Position numbers and translations under genes: made by a program | DNA from: Tigriopus japonicus | Lineage: Eukaryota > Arthropoda > Copepoda > Harpacticoida > Harpacticidae | Assembly (NCBI GenBank): GCA_010645155.1 | Contig: CM021318.1 | Span: 3,153,926 to 3,217,925, forward strand | Direction: 5' to 3' | DNA: 64,000 bases | In this document: positions 47,299 through 60,600 of the stretch, one piece after another | How positions within the stretch are numbered: position 1 is the stretch's first letter | How the letters are laid out: each line of letters opens with the position of its first letter | Notes under the pieces: model-generated | What the model saw: the letters and a program-made list of their open reading frames with translations, nothing else | The model's database searches: none | Told to the model about the DNA's origin: nothing

Positions 47299-48124
47299 CA
47301 GGGATAGGGAGTAATTGTAATCGTAATCTGAAATTGTAATCGGCAATTAAAATTACGTAATTGCAATTACAATTACGTGTAATTGTAGTTGTAATTAATT
47401 ACATTTTGGGCTAAGTAATTGTAATTAATTACATTTTTGGCCATGTAATTGACGAATTTTCAATTACAAATAACCAATAACTGTTCAAAATCTTACTTCC
47501 TAAATTAACCATAAAACCATTTTATCAGTTTTTACTTGCAAAGCAAGTATTTCGTCATCAATTTGCGGTCAATGTGATGCCACGAAAAGGTAGCTTTTGT
47601 TACAATACACACCCAAGCTTTGATGTTTAAATACTTTAAAACTACAAGAGCTTTTGGCCATAATTTTTGCGTCAGGATTTCGGGCTTTTCACAACCAAGT
47701 GCAGACAAATTAGGTGCAAAAATAATGTTTTAAAACATCGTTATGCTTGATATATACGTACAAAGTTCGTGTTTTCTTAAAAAGAAAAATATGCCTTGTG
47801 ATTGATGATATATTTTTTTGATATTTAAGCCCGTTCATAACCTTTGGTTTTTGTAAATCACTCTTTCATGTTAACCTTTCAGGCATTATAAGTTGTCAGT
47901 TGGTGCATCATCACTTAAAAATGGCAGATCTATTTATTTTTCATTGTTTTGAAAAGGCAAATCAGTGAAAGAGACGGAAGGATTGTAATTGACATGTAAT
48001 TGACATGTAATTGAAGTCGATTACATTTTCGGATAATGGAATTGTAATTGTAATTAATTACGTTTTTGATGAAGTAATTGTAATTGTAATTAATTACATT
48101 TTTCAAGAAATTTACCCAACTCTG
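47299..48124. mobile_element. 826-bp hAT-type element rich in AATTGTAATTAATTAC
   Basis: Termini are CAGGGATAGGGAGTAATTG and TTTACCCAACTCTG, which form an imperfect inverted repeat. Flanking octamers ATATTTGC and ACATTCGT agree at 5 of 8 positions, and all three differences are transitions. Both ends are filled with tandem TAATTGTAATTAATTACAT-type units, which are also palindromic. No transposase remains. Superfamily is inferred from the CAGRG-type ends. Confidence 0.7.
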
Positions 48125-49603
48125 ACATTCGTGAATTAATACTACTTTATTCATTTATAAAGAATCCCATTCCTTGAAAGAATAGTAAAAAATCCATGAC
48201 TTAGAAAGGCCATAAAACAATTTAAACAGGAATCATTATTATCAAATAGAAGGGAAACGATTAGCAAACGCCATAGGTCCTGGGATTTTTTTGCCCAATT
48301 AGGGTTGTAAAATTTTTTCAACGCTTATTTTTGTTCAAGGCACCTACATATTATAGTATAAAATCACACTGGGGCCAAAAACACTTTGACTCCCTTAAAT
48401 AGTAGGGGGTTCTTTTTGCCTCATCTAGGCCAATAAAAGTTTTTTCAGAAATAGAAAAACCCCTTTCATTTGAATATGTTTGATTCTATTGCGTTTCCCG
48501 ACAAGCCTGCTGGATACTCTTTGAAAATATTTAAATTGCCTTATGAATGAAATTAAATTTTTGACCAGGAATTGAGAAGTCAAATATAATATGATATTGT
48601 TCTTTGGAGTACACGATTGGGGATTTTCGCTTTTTTAGTGCTAATTTCCGACTATTTCAAGGATAAGCCCACATTTTTATTTTTTTAGATTTTTTGGTCT
48701 TCAGGTTTCTGTGGTGCCAAAGAAATGATAAGATCTTGGACCGCTTTGTTGGAGGCACCTTGTTTTCGCTTCTTCGTAAAGATTTTATATTAAGGCTTTA
48801 CTTCTTCGGAATTCTCACCTGATTCAGACTTAATTCACTACAAATGGAGATACTTCTCATAATTATTTATTTCATTTTCTCTTTCTCTATGTTACATGTA
48901 ATAATGGTATGGGGAGTTGAAAATACCGACACAACTAAGAGACGGTTCCAAAATTTGACTTCTTCGTAACTGATGACTGGTTTTAAGGTGAATATCGTGA
49001 AGAGTTTTTTTAAATTAATGTATGAACTATTAACAGGAAAGCGGGTTTTCGAAAGCAATCGAAGCAATTTTGGATTGTTGAGGGTGCAAAATTGAGATGT
49101 AATGCCTACCACTGCGTATCTAGCCCGTCTCTCTAATCTATGCTTTTTCAAAGGCAGCATCAAGATTATGGCGGAAAAGAAACAAAAAGGACATTTTTAC
49201 AGGGCTCCAAAAATACTCTGGATTTTGGCGTTTGGGTTTTTTATCATTTTCATTTGCACTGAATGATGCGAGGATTTTGATTAAAAGAATTAACAGGAAT
49301 TTGGCTTTGTAAAAATGGAACAAAGAGAAATTGCGGCAGTTTTGAAAGAGGCTTCGGTTTTCCCTACAAGCTTCTCCAGTGTTGCTAAGCCCCCGACAGG
49401 TTTATATAAAGAGATGATTGGAAGTAGAAGTGGAAGGAGGAGGGTTGGGGTGGGCCAAGGAGCGGGACTGGTCACTAATGGCGAGGCAAAGGAACGTAGA
49501 ATCACGAGATTTCAAATGGGAGTTTCAAGAGCAAGCTGGAACCGTGAAATTTTAATTTACGAAAAAACGGGGAGGGCCATAGGTGGTGGTCTATTTTGAA
49601 GCT

Positions 49604-49609
49604 TTTATT
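49604..49609 (-). terminator. candidate polyadenylation signal of the PI5P 4-kinase gene
   Basis: AATAAA on the minus strand lies about 265 bases beyond the stop codon of the kinase. No other candidate was checked in detail. Confidence 0.45.
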
Positions 49610-49874
49610 GTAGTGGGAGTAGTACATAGGTTCATAAGCCCTTTATGATTGAGTGAATGGTGATTGGATGAATGAATAAATGGGGGCTTTGAGAATGTTT
49701 CCTGCTAAATTTGTCAATGTTGGTCAAGAGGAGTGTGGATTGGAGTGCGTGCCAAAGTGTATTCAAGGGGCAAAGCTGGATTTTGAAAGGAAGATTGACT
49801 GAACAAGAGGGGCTATTTGAAGCCGATCGACTCCAAGGATAACATCCCCTCCTGTGCCTTAACTAAGGTAAGGT

Positions 49875-51340
49875 TTACTCAATGGCCTTGCTCATAAACT
49901 CCAAGAATCGGGACGAGTATTGGTCAGGCTCGGCTGTGGAGATGCCATCCACCCCAGCGCCATATTTAACCGTTTTGGCCACCTTGGCCGCCTGCTTCTT
50001 CACCCCATAATGGGTCAGGACGTCGACTAGCGCCAGGAAATAGATCTCTCGGCTTTGCGAGGTGGACCGCGACGGGATAGCATAGATATCTTTTTCCGGA
50101 TCGATGCGGCTGGCTCCATTGACTGAATGGCTACGGGAAGGCGCTTGTGGCGAGTCTGGAGGGGTCAGGGCTACGCCAGACCCCCCTGAGTCGTACTCCT
50201 CGTCGCCGGCCTCTTCCTCGACGCCCTCCAGTTCAACGGTGCCCCGCTCGGCCAACTCTCGTTCGGCCTCCTCGCAATCATGCACACCCAGGAGAAGTGA
50301 GTAGTCCATGATGTGGAGCTTGGCCAGGAACTCGACGTCCGCGGCCAGGGTCTCCATGAGTTTCTGTTTGGCCTCGTCCCCAATATGGATTTTGACACCG
50401 TCGTTGATGAAGTCATTGTCCTTGAAGGTGGGATTGTCTTTCTCGCGCTCCTTTTGCGAGGCCTCTCGGTCAATGGTGGAGCCCTTGAGGTCGTATTTCT
50501 TGTGGATGTTGAGATGGCTGGAGAAGATGTTCCGCATGATCACCATGTAGCATTCATTGTTGTCTACCGTGATCCGATACATTCCCAGGTATTGTGGCAA
50601 GAGGGTTTTTCCTGAAAACCAACAACAAAGTGGTCACTGTGGTTAGGGAGTGTTTCATGATATCACGACAAAGACCCGTATTTACCGTGGCGCTCGACGA
50701 TGAAAGGGTGGTATTGCTTGAGCAAGGAGTGCATTTGTTCCACCTCCTCGGATGTCAGGGTTTTGATCACATATAATTTGTCGTGAGAGGTATAGAATTT
50801 GGCCCCAGATCGTCCCGGTGAGTCCATGGGTTTAGGACTGTCTTTGGTCATCGAGCGCAAGTAATCTTGATCGTCAATCCCAAATCGTTCACGGAGATTT
50901 CGAAACACCAAAGGACAGTAATCTTTAACCTGGGAATCGAAATAACTCTAAGAATAACCTTACATCAGGCAATCCGTGCTCAAACCAAGATCAGCGTTTC
51001 TCCTCCAAGAGTGTCGAGGATTTCAGCTATGATGGTTTGTCCATTTGTCAACTCCGTGTCCGTGAATAAATGCTCTTACCTTGAAGTGTGAGGGCAGATT
51101 CTCTTTATTGAAGGCCTGGTTGTCCACTTTGACCTTGGAGAAAGCGCGGAAGTCGTCGGGCATAAGCATTACCGGAATGGAGACGTGTTCCAGTTCCTTA
51201 ACCGTGTGATTGATGCCCCACATGAACACGGACAGCAAAGGCTCGGAAGAACGGTACAGTTTGCGTTTGGGATGCTTGACCTTAAACCGTTTGGTCTTTG
51301 TCTTCGTGCCCTCGGTCGAGATGATACCCGCCCCCGACAT
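49875..51340 (-). CDS. PIP4K: phosphatidylinositol 5-phosphate 4-kinase (type II PIP kinase)
   Basis: Exons 51080-51340, 50686-50929 and 49875-50611 join in frame to 413 residues, the usual family length. It phosphorylates PI5P at position 4 to give PI(4,5)P2, at the cytoplasm, endomembranes and nucleus. Family markers are SEPLLSVFMWGINH, IPVMLMPDDFRA, VFRNLRERFGIDDQD, the ATP-binding lysine in YVIKT (K143), DLKGST (209-214), MDYSLLLGVHD and TVKYGAG...QYSSRFLEF. The activation-loop region matches type II kinases and not type I PIP5K. An acidic and Ser-rich insert follows MDYSLL, as in PIP4K2. The guanine-preferring TRNVF motif of vertebrate PI5P4K-beta reads MRNIF here (194-198). Exon 1 starts at an ATG with conserved downstream sequence, so the start is firm. 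Confidence 0.96.
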
Positions 51341-54300
51341 TGTGAAACCGATCAGACACTAAACAACCACCAAGATGAGTCTAACTTTATTAGTAACTTT
51401 ACTAGACTTGGCTCAGATGCAAGACCAAGCAATCTTCAATCATGATCCACTCCCAGGATAATCGAGGATGGAGACACTGCTGCCAACCAATCTCTGGAGA
51501 AAAAGGAAGAACTACGGGGGATGACGGCCTTTTCAGCCTTAGGTCGCTCAATAATCCCGTGTGAGAGTGTGTCCCTGAATCCACCGTCAGAAGCTGTGAG
51601 GCCACAGCCAGAACAAGAGGCTGTGGAGGTCCAGACAAGCACAAGGGAACACCACCACCAAAGGCTGAAAGAGAAAGAGGAGCTCGCAGTAGTAATGGAC
51701 CAATGGACCGAGAGGGGAACGGAACGGAAAGGGAGAAAGGACGTGATAGGGATCAAGTTCGACTTTAAAGAAGCTAGGAAGGAAGGAGGTATGCCCTTAA
51801 TGAGCTGGAATCAGGTTGGACAGAGCGAAATGAGATCAAAGAGCCCGAGGAAGGGCAATTTTGAGTCAGATTAGGACGACGTTTGGAGAATGAACTCAAC
51901 TTTGACACAGAGATAGAAACGTAAGGCGAAGGAGTATCTTCTCTCTTTTGCGTTGTTTTGTCGTCTTGAATCGAAAAAATAGGGTGCAAAGTGAATGTTT
52001 CTTTTTTATGTAGTAGGCATGGGCTTTCTGGCCAAAAAAACAACAGAGAATAGCAGAAACATATTCTTACTCTCATCAATTTTCCTTGTTTTTCTCTGTA
52101 TTTACGCCATAAAACCTGTGGACAGAGTAAACGTTGAGCTAATGTCCGAAAATAAATATTTTATGCCAGATCAGATACGTAAACTCAGATTTATCTTTTT
52201 TACACGAGCGTTTCGGTAACTTTCAAAAAATATTTTAAGAAGTCGCAAAATTCAATAAATGAGATGATGATTTTTTTAACGTTACTAATGACTTCCAGTA
52301 GCCTAAAATAAATGATGAACGCAGCTGTGGAAGCAAGTAATTGAAAATTGCAATCCAAAAAGATTGATCCCAAAATTTGGAAAAAAACGCCAGCAAAATT
52401 TATGATCAAGAATATACAAATGGTGTCAAAAATTTGAATGCTACCTTCATACATCACCATATGCTAACTTTTTGCACCGTCACAATCAATACTTCGAGAA
52501 ATTCAGTCATTCGACACAAAAGATTTTTCCCAATTCCATGCAATTTTCCGTTTCGCCACCTCTTTGATACATTTCATTCCGCACGAACCTGAATTTAGTA
52601 TACCTTGACAAAACTGGTTCTAATTTTCGAGAGGACGGCAACACTGGCTTTTTTCCTTCTCCCCTTTAAAGCGCAATGAACACGGCTGTTCAATCCAAAA
52701 ACCTTGTGTGGGTAATGTGTACTATGTCGTAGTAACCGTGAGAGAGTTGTTTCTTACAATTGTAGTCGTAAATTTGGTTTATGACCTTGATAAAGGAAAC
52801 TAATAGTGTCCCCAATTGCCGCTAATCATTAATGAGCTTCATTTTGAGTAGATTACTGGCGTACGTGTGCATGGCATACGTGTGCATATAATGAAACTTT
52901 ATGCATAAAAGACACCCACATAAATTTCAACTGGGGTGGCCAAATGTGTTTGAAAAGGACAAAGTATTGTCATATGTTGGTCAAAATAATTTTAGACTCA
53001 GTTTGTTCTTGTTCTTGAACTGGTGATGCTAGACTGCAAAAGTTATCATTTTATTATTGACTAAAACTGTAAACATGCAAAACCTATTTTATGGAAAATC
53101 TGAAATTAAGGTGCTCATACCACTGAACCCAAGATGAAAGAACTAATGATGGAGAAAGGGGAAAAGCTTGATTGTAATATTAGGAACTTTTTTCTAGTTC
53201 TACAAGTGAGAAATACAATCCATCCTATTTTTTTAATTATTGTCTTTTTTGAATTATGGTCCTTCATAAATACAAGAGCTCGAGCTTCAAATCATCATTG
53301 TTTCGACAAATGTTTGTAGTTTTAATCTTGAGAACGAATGTGACAACGATGGTGACTTGTATTTAAATGCGTTCAAAAATGATTTCGGTAACCCTGAAAC
53401 TTTCCTCTCCAGAGGAATCAAATAAACATTAGTCAGCTAGTCAAGTCAGTCACTCCCATTGAGCACTATTTGTACTTCAATTATAGTCAGCGTTACCAGA
53501 TTAAACGTTTAATAATTGCGTTGCCTTAAATCAATTTTCCCACTTGTTTGACTTGTGCTTATCGGAAACGGACAATATTAAAAAATACCTTTTCAAAGGT
53601 CTAATTTAAGACAATTTAGTAATATTTTGTTGTGTATCCTAGCCATCTTGTCATGTGCAAAAAGCTCTTTCATTTATGGTGACGACCAAAACAACGTATT
53701 TTGATCGTCAAATTAACGTTATTTTATCTTTACCACAGACTGCCTGCTCTTTTCCAGGTTCACCAAAAGGTTTATATTGAGCCATTTTATGTTATAGAAG
53801 CAAACCTCACAAATTATTTCTTTTTTTCATATTTTTTTTGGCGGAACACAGGAAATGACCGCCTTGCAAAAGATGATTTTTCAAATTTTGCGGAAAAGAC
53901 ATAACGTCTTTGAACTTAGTGGACCAAGGTTTAAACTTGCCACCTGGCTGAAAAGTATCTGCCAGAGTCATGCAAATTTCATATCCATAATATAAGTTAT
54001 GTGAAAGTATTCTCATATCAAGAGTTCTCTTGTGCTCGTAAGTTCGTTATTGGCTGCGTGATTCATCATTAAAAGTTCTCATGATTACTTAAATCAATTG
54101 TAAAATAGGATTCGGTTTCAACTTAAATTTCTTGGTTTGACGCTTACACCTACAGCCTCAAAAATGCCCAACAACTTGACAAAGCACTAGAGAAAATAAT
54201 GCAGCCAAGAGGAGCTTATGACACAATTCTCATACTGCACCTTATTGACTGTATCTATCATTATTGGCCTAATGAATTCAACTGAATCGCAAAATCGAAT

Positions 54301-54687
54301 TTCGTTTCAACCTCAACTTCCTAGATACTGCATTGTGGAAATACGTTAAGCTTTAAAAAAGGCCAATAATTTGACGTTTCATTGCTGTCAGCTAATTTCC
54401 CTCCTTTGACAAAAGAATGGGTTACATTGGCATCGAAAAAAGTATTTAAAAAAAATCACGATTCTTTGTAGGAGACGACAAATGAAAAGCCGGAGTCGAT
54501 GCCGCCACCGAAATCGACATCGACACCGTTTTTTCGCCCATCCCTAACTTAACATCTGACTCTTTTGTCCGTGACTTTTCCGGCCTCCCTGCCAATCTCA
54601 TCTGTCTCTATCTTCTTCACCATCCAAACTCTCCTCAAATCCGCGATTGTTCTCCCATCAAAAAAGGAAATCCGCCCCTTCTCCATC
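51341..54687. other. divergent intergenic region between PIP4K and Hem
   Basis: This should hold the promoters and 5' UTRs of both genes. No TATA box stands out. Near the Hem start, 54490-54546 ends in CGCCCATCCCTA with repeated CGACACCG / CGACATCG, a hAT-like terminus of the TAGGGATGGGC type. I did not find its other end. Confidence 0.45.
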
Positions 54688-57600
54688 ATGTCCCGCCCAC
54701 TGAGCATCGCTCAACAGAAGCTAGCCGAAAAGCTGAGCATCCTACAGAATCGTTGTCTGGGCATGCTCACCCGTATCTACAACATCAAAAAAGCTTGCGC
54801 CGATCAGCAATCCAAACCGGCCTTTTTGTCGGACAAAAGTCTGCAAAGCGCCATCCGAAGCATCGAAAAAAACTTTCCCACCGTGGATTCAAAATCCCTT
54901 CAACCCGCGCTCAACCCTCTTCGCAATGAGATTCTCAAGAATCTGTCGCTTTATTACTATACCTTTGTGGATTTATTAGACTTTCGCGATCACGTTTCTG
55001 AGCTTTTGACCACCATTGATGTGTGTCATCTGGCTTTGGATCTGACCATCAATTACGATCTTACCAAGTTATATCTGAACGTGGTCACCTTGTATATTCG
55101 TCTTATGATCCTTTTATCCACGGTAGATGACCGAAAAGCCGTTTTAGGCCTGTTTAACGCGGCTCATGAGCTAATTCACAATCAAGCTGACCCTTCATTT
55201 CCGCGACTAGGCACGCTCATCAGGGAATATTCGGCGCCATTGCGGAAATTGTCGGAAGAATTCGTGCCGCACGCGCGCACGCTGACCGGCGCGCTCATTA
55301 GCTTGGGGTCAATTTATCCTCGGCGCAATTTGAGCGCGGAGCAATGGCGCTCGGCGCAAATGTTGTCTTTGGTGTCCAATCCGAAGCAGTTATTGAATCC
55401 GGCTCATACCGACACGATTCCGTGCGAATATTTGTCCCTAGAGACCATGGAGAGTTGGATCGTGTTTGGGCTAGCCGTGATTCATCCGGTTTTGGGTCAG
55501 CATGCCACGGCTCATCAATTGTGGAACTTAGCTTTGAGCAGTAGTTGGGTCACGGTCCTGTTTCGGGATGAGGTCATCCATGTGCATGAGTATATGCAAC
55601 AGTTCTTTGAAGGCATCAAAGGCCTAAGCAAGCGCGTCAGTGAGGTCAAAGAGTGCTATAGCGGGGCTATGCAGAACGCGTCCGCGTTTCATCGTGACCG
55701 GCGCGCTTTTCTGCGCTCGGCGTTGCGCGAACTCAGTTTGTTGTGCTCGGATCAACCGGGTTTGTTGGGACCTAAAGCCTTGTTCATCTTCATGGGATTG
55801 TGCTTTTCTCGTGATGAGGTGAGTTGAATTTTTTAAATGGAAGTTTTAAGAATTGGCAAGAATACAAAATATTGCCAAAATATGAATTTCTAGCATCGTT
55901 ACACGGCCAAAAATATTTTTTCAGCGTCATTTCATCACTTTGTGATTAAAGTAAAGCTGCGTGGTTGTTTTGTTCCAAATACTCGTATAAATGCACTGTA
56001 CAAACCGCAGCAAAGAAAATTACCTAATCTACGCCCAAAGTAAGTTTTTAAATCATTTCCCCATTGGTTAGAAAATACTACCGATTATTAAATGAATTGA
56101 TCTTAACGATAAAATGTCAGAAAGAGTATTAGATAAGAAAGAAAAAAAATTCTTTCAATATCATACCTTTCGAATGAGAATATTCACAACTGACTCGATT
56201 CTCACGATCGTTTTGAATAACTTTCCTTCCTTTTAAAATCTAGGTGATTTGGCTCATTCAACATCATGAGCATCCTCCACCCAAATTAAAGACGGTTCCC
56301 GAGGATCTAGTGGATCGTTGTTTACCCGAATTGCTCTTCTACATGGAAGAGATCCGGGCTTTGGTCCGTAAATACGGCCAAGTCATCCAACGATATTATG
56401 TTCAATACCTATCCGGATACGATGCCGTGGCCTTAAAACAATCCATGCATGTAAGATGCCAATATTGGCCTTTTTAAATATTGGAATGAATTAACTTTAA
56501 GAACGCTTTTGTAATAAGGGTTTGACGCATTTGACGGATGACGATAATGTGTTGTTGTCGTCGATTTGTCAAACCATTTCGGATTTGTCCTTGGATCAAG
56601 TGGAGGATCCTGAACACATTTTTGATTTCCGTGGACTTCGTTTGGACTGGATGCGATTGCAAAGTTACGTGGCTCACGGCAAAAACAGTGCCAACTTCTT
56701 AGAGGCCTTCAAAACGGTGTCTGCTCTGATCAACACGATTTCGTTTCACACCAAAATGGTTGACAGTCTGGAGGATCTGCTCACGGATACTTCAGATCTG
56801 TCCCTGTATTGTTTCTACTCGAAATTGTTTGAGCAGGACTTTCAAATGTGCTTGGAGTTTCCAGCTCAAAATCGGTTTATCATCGCGTTCCCGCTCATTT
56901 GTGGACATTTCTCCAATATCAGCAATGAGTTTTGCCCTGAAGAACGGATTCATATCCGAGAGCGAAGTTTGAGCGTAATCAACATCTTCTTGGACGAAAT
57001 GGCCAAAGAGGCCAAGAACATCATCACCACCGTGTGCGATGAGCAATGCAAATTATCCGACCTTCTCTTGCCCAAACATTGTGCTGCCCACATCACCGAG
57101 GTATGTATTGCCCAGATCTCAAGTGTACAGTTCTAGGGAATAACTTGACTTTTCAAGGTAAAAAAGCGTGGATTTGCCTTTTGTTATTTTGACTGTGTAT
57201 TAGTTTAACCCACTCGGTTTAGATAGTGGGCCATATGTTTTGTGTTTGGGGGTTCATGGTTCAAGCATTCTTCATCTTTTGACTTTAGACATTTTTGGAT
57301 CTTTTTAATGGTCTCATAGTTCTAACAAGACGTCTGTCGAAAGTTAGCTTCTATGAGGTAGATGTCAAAGCAAATATTTAGATAAATAATGCCATTACAG
57401 ACCTAAAAGTACTCTTGAAGTCAATATTTGAAGCATGCTTGAAGTGTGCCCTTATGCAGACAAAACACACGAGTTAGTAAGGGACTACAAGAGTAAGCAC
57501 AATATACTTTTGATTCAACTAAGTGCAAAAAAGAAGTACTGAAATGTTATGAATACACATATTGTATTTGGATGAAAAAGAAACAAGTACAGGATTTTCA

Positions 57601-60600
57601 GAAAATATGCTCGACTTGTTCCAAGGAGTGATGTTAAAATTGCAGTGTTTCTTTCACCCTAGCAATGGATTACATGGAGGTTTATTTATTTAAAGAATTG
57701 CAAAAATACTTGCTGTACAGATATTCCTAAATTATCTTACATTAATCAAATGTCTAAGAACAAAAATATTTGAATTCCAACTTCACGTGTCCGTTCCATT
57801 TCCCACTTGAACCAACATCATTGTACACAGTATTCTACATATAACAAGGACCACCCCACCCAAATTATCAAACACGATGGGCAAATTAAATAGATACCAA
57901 ATTTAAAAAATCAATCTCATTCAAGGTGGTGAATAAGAAGAAAAGCAATCTAAAGACTCGCAAGCACGTTCACTCCCTAGAACGTCGTCCAGGCAGAGAA
58001 AGCTACCGCAAAACCAGGGAGGACCTCACCACCATGGACAAGCTTCACATGGCCATGACTGAGCTCTGTTACTCCATCAACTACACCGCATCAATTAGTG
58101 TCTGGGAATACACTTTCGCCCCACGTGAATATCTCAATGCACATTTGGAATCCCGATTCACCAAGGCCCTGTCGGGAATGGTCATGTTCTCGCTGAACAC
58201 CTCTGAAATCGCCAAACCTTCCGAATTGGTCAACTCGGTTCGAACCTACATGAATGTTCTTCAGTGTGTGGAGAACTGCGTTCATATCGATATCACTCGG
58301 ATCTTCAACAACGTTTTGCTGCAACAAACCCAGCAAACGGACTCGAATGGAGAGCCCACTATTGCTTCGGCTTATACTCAATGGTATAGCGATATCCTTT
58401 TGAGACGTGTGAGTGCGGGACACATTTGTGCTTCCTCGTCTTTGAGGGCGTTTGTCTCTGTAACTGCTGAAGGAGCCATTCCATTTAATCCGGAAGAGTT
58501 TTCGGATCCCATTGAACTACGATCGCTCACTGAACTGATTGGTAAGACTGGCGTTCACATGTGAAGGAAATGGGCATGGTTTTCGAGGTTTCAGTGAGTG
58601 TAGTGAATTTATTCCGCCCAAAGGTAACACTGAGACATTTGTTTGGGTGTCCTACATAAGAAAATTTGGCAATCTAAGCATTTTTGGAAGAAAAAGGTCC
58701 AGTTAAAAACTGCTCAAAGAATATCAAGGTCTAGGTGAAGCAATTTTTATTGAAATTTGGATGCCAGGCCACAACCCATGCACATTTTAGTTTTATGGAT
58801 AAAAAGACGGATGAACCCTCAGCCACTGGAATGAAATGAATTGATGAAGATACCCCTGAAAGGGGAAAAAAGTGAAAAACAGAATTTTCTTTCACACCTT
58901 AGCCTAACCAACTGATCTGTTTTTCTGCAAGACGGAACGATTTTAACACACTCACTGGAACTCCCATAACTGTACCACTGTTTTTGTTCCTTATTCTTTT
59001 CCTTTTGCATTCATATTTGCTCAGTTTATGTACGGTCCTTTAACAAACAGTTGACTGGGAGTTCATAGTACAAAAGAATGGGAGGTCACTGCACTAATAC
59101 AACTCCCAAATTGCGCCCTGACATAAAAGGCTGGCCATCCCTTGAACTTCTCAATATACATTGGACTCGTAAGAACAGAATATCTGAGTTCCAAATCTTC
59201 AAGGTTGCACATCTTTTCTATTTCACTGGTTGCACTTAAAGGACTCATAAGCTAACGGAAACAACTGTTGCACGCTCACTGAAACCTCGAATATCATGCC
59301 CCATAAGATTTGAGCACTAACTTCGTTTTTTGTTTAGGTCCTTATGGAATTCGCTTATTGAATGAGAACCTCATGTGGCACATTGGATCACAAGTCGTGG
59401 AATTGAGGAAGCTTGTCCGGGCAAATGAAGAGGTTCTGGTTCATTTACGGACCAACTTTGATAAACCTGAAGCTATGAAAGAATTGGCCAAGAAATTGAT
59501 CAACGTGGATAGTGTACTGCAAGTAAGAGAAGCCTATTCTGTGACATAAACGTAAGCATGAATGACTTATATTTTAACCTTTTCAGAGAATGACTATCAT
59601 CGGGGTGATTTTGAGCTTTCGGGAGTTGTTGTATGATGCTCTGAATGCTCAGTTAGAAGAGAGAATCCCGTTCTTGTTCAGTACCATTGAGGATGTGCAT
59701 AAGCACACGATTCCGGAGCAATCGTTGATCATCAATGAGATGGCTTCAGCTGCAGGTTTTGCTAGTCAGATTGATCCATTGCTTCTGCAAACGGTTCAAG
59801 CCTTGCCCAAGGTTGAGTTCGAAAACGATTACTTGGAATCATGCCTTCTCATGGTCTTCGTGGCCGTAACAATTCCAAAGTTGGCCAAATCCGAGTCAAG
59901 TTTGTATCGGGTGAGTAACATGAAAACCTACCTTAACTAAAATAGAAAATTTATTTGAAAGGAGAGAAATCGATTTAGAAGCAAGAATATGAAGATGCAC
60001 AAATAAGATTTTTTTTACCGATTTGTCAGTACAACGAAAACATTTCCATGCAAAAGTAAGGTGTAAAAATAATGTTTATTAGATTATTAATCATTTAAAG
60101 ATATGTGTTAGGCAACAAGAAAGTAATTTGCAAATGTTTTGTGAATTGCAGTAAACATTTTTTTGAAAACTTGTCAACTTAACAATCATATCCAAAATTG
60201 ATTTTAGAATCTTGCAGCAGAATGCCAATTAGATCTAGACAGTATATTGGGTCAATTATGTTTGGTCATTTACCTTCTGCTAAGTCACGTTAGTTTGGAA
60301 AACCTCTCTGGATTTCCTTGTCTCTTTCCAAAGTAATGCGACCTAACCAACGTCTCTCCAGAGCTTTCACTCAACATACAAGAACTGTTAAATTTCCTTG
60401 AGCGAAAGGCTTCCTTTAAGAATTATCAAATTAATAAAAAGATCTCTACAGTACATAAGTTTGAGAAGGCATGTCTTTTCACTCCGGCATTCTATTGAGC
60501 CGAACAACTGAGTCCATCCAGCCCATTCCTTTAATTAGCAATAGCAGGAATTACTAGTGATGTCATCATTTTGGGCGGGAAAAAGTTCAGAAGACGTGTG

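Larger units (their letters stand above)
36165..49603. other. 13-kb gene-poor interval
   Basis: The first 3-4 kb upstream of the zinc-finger gene are less AT-rich and may hold its promoter and untranslated exons. A tract of CACT repeats lies near 41575-41597. The interval also holds a broken reading frame (43763-44090), a LINE tail (47128-47290) and a hAT-type element (47299-48124). Open frames elsewhere, many on both strands at once, have no domain or splice support. Confidence 0.45.

Noticed and set aside
54565..54687. 41-codon N-terminal extension of Hem
   Set aside because: The family starts at MSR..., and the extension is hydrophobic and not conserved, so it is taken as 5' UTR.
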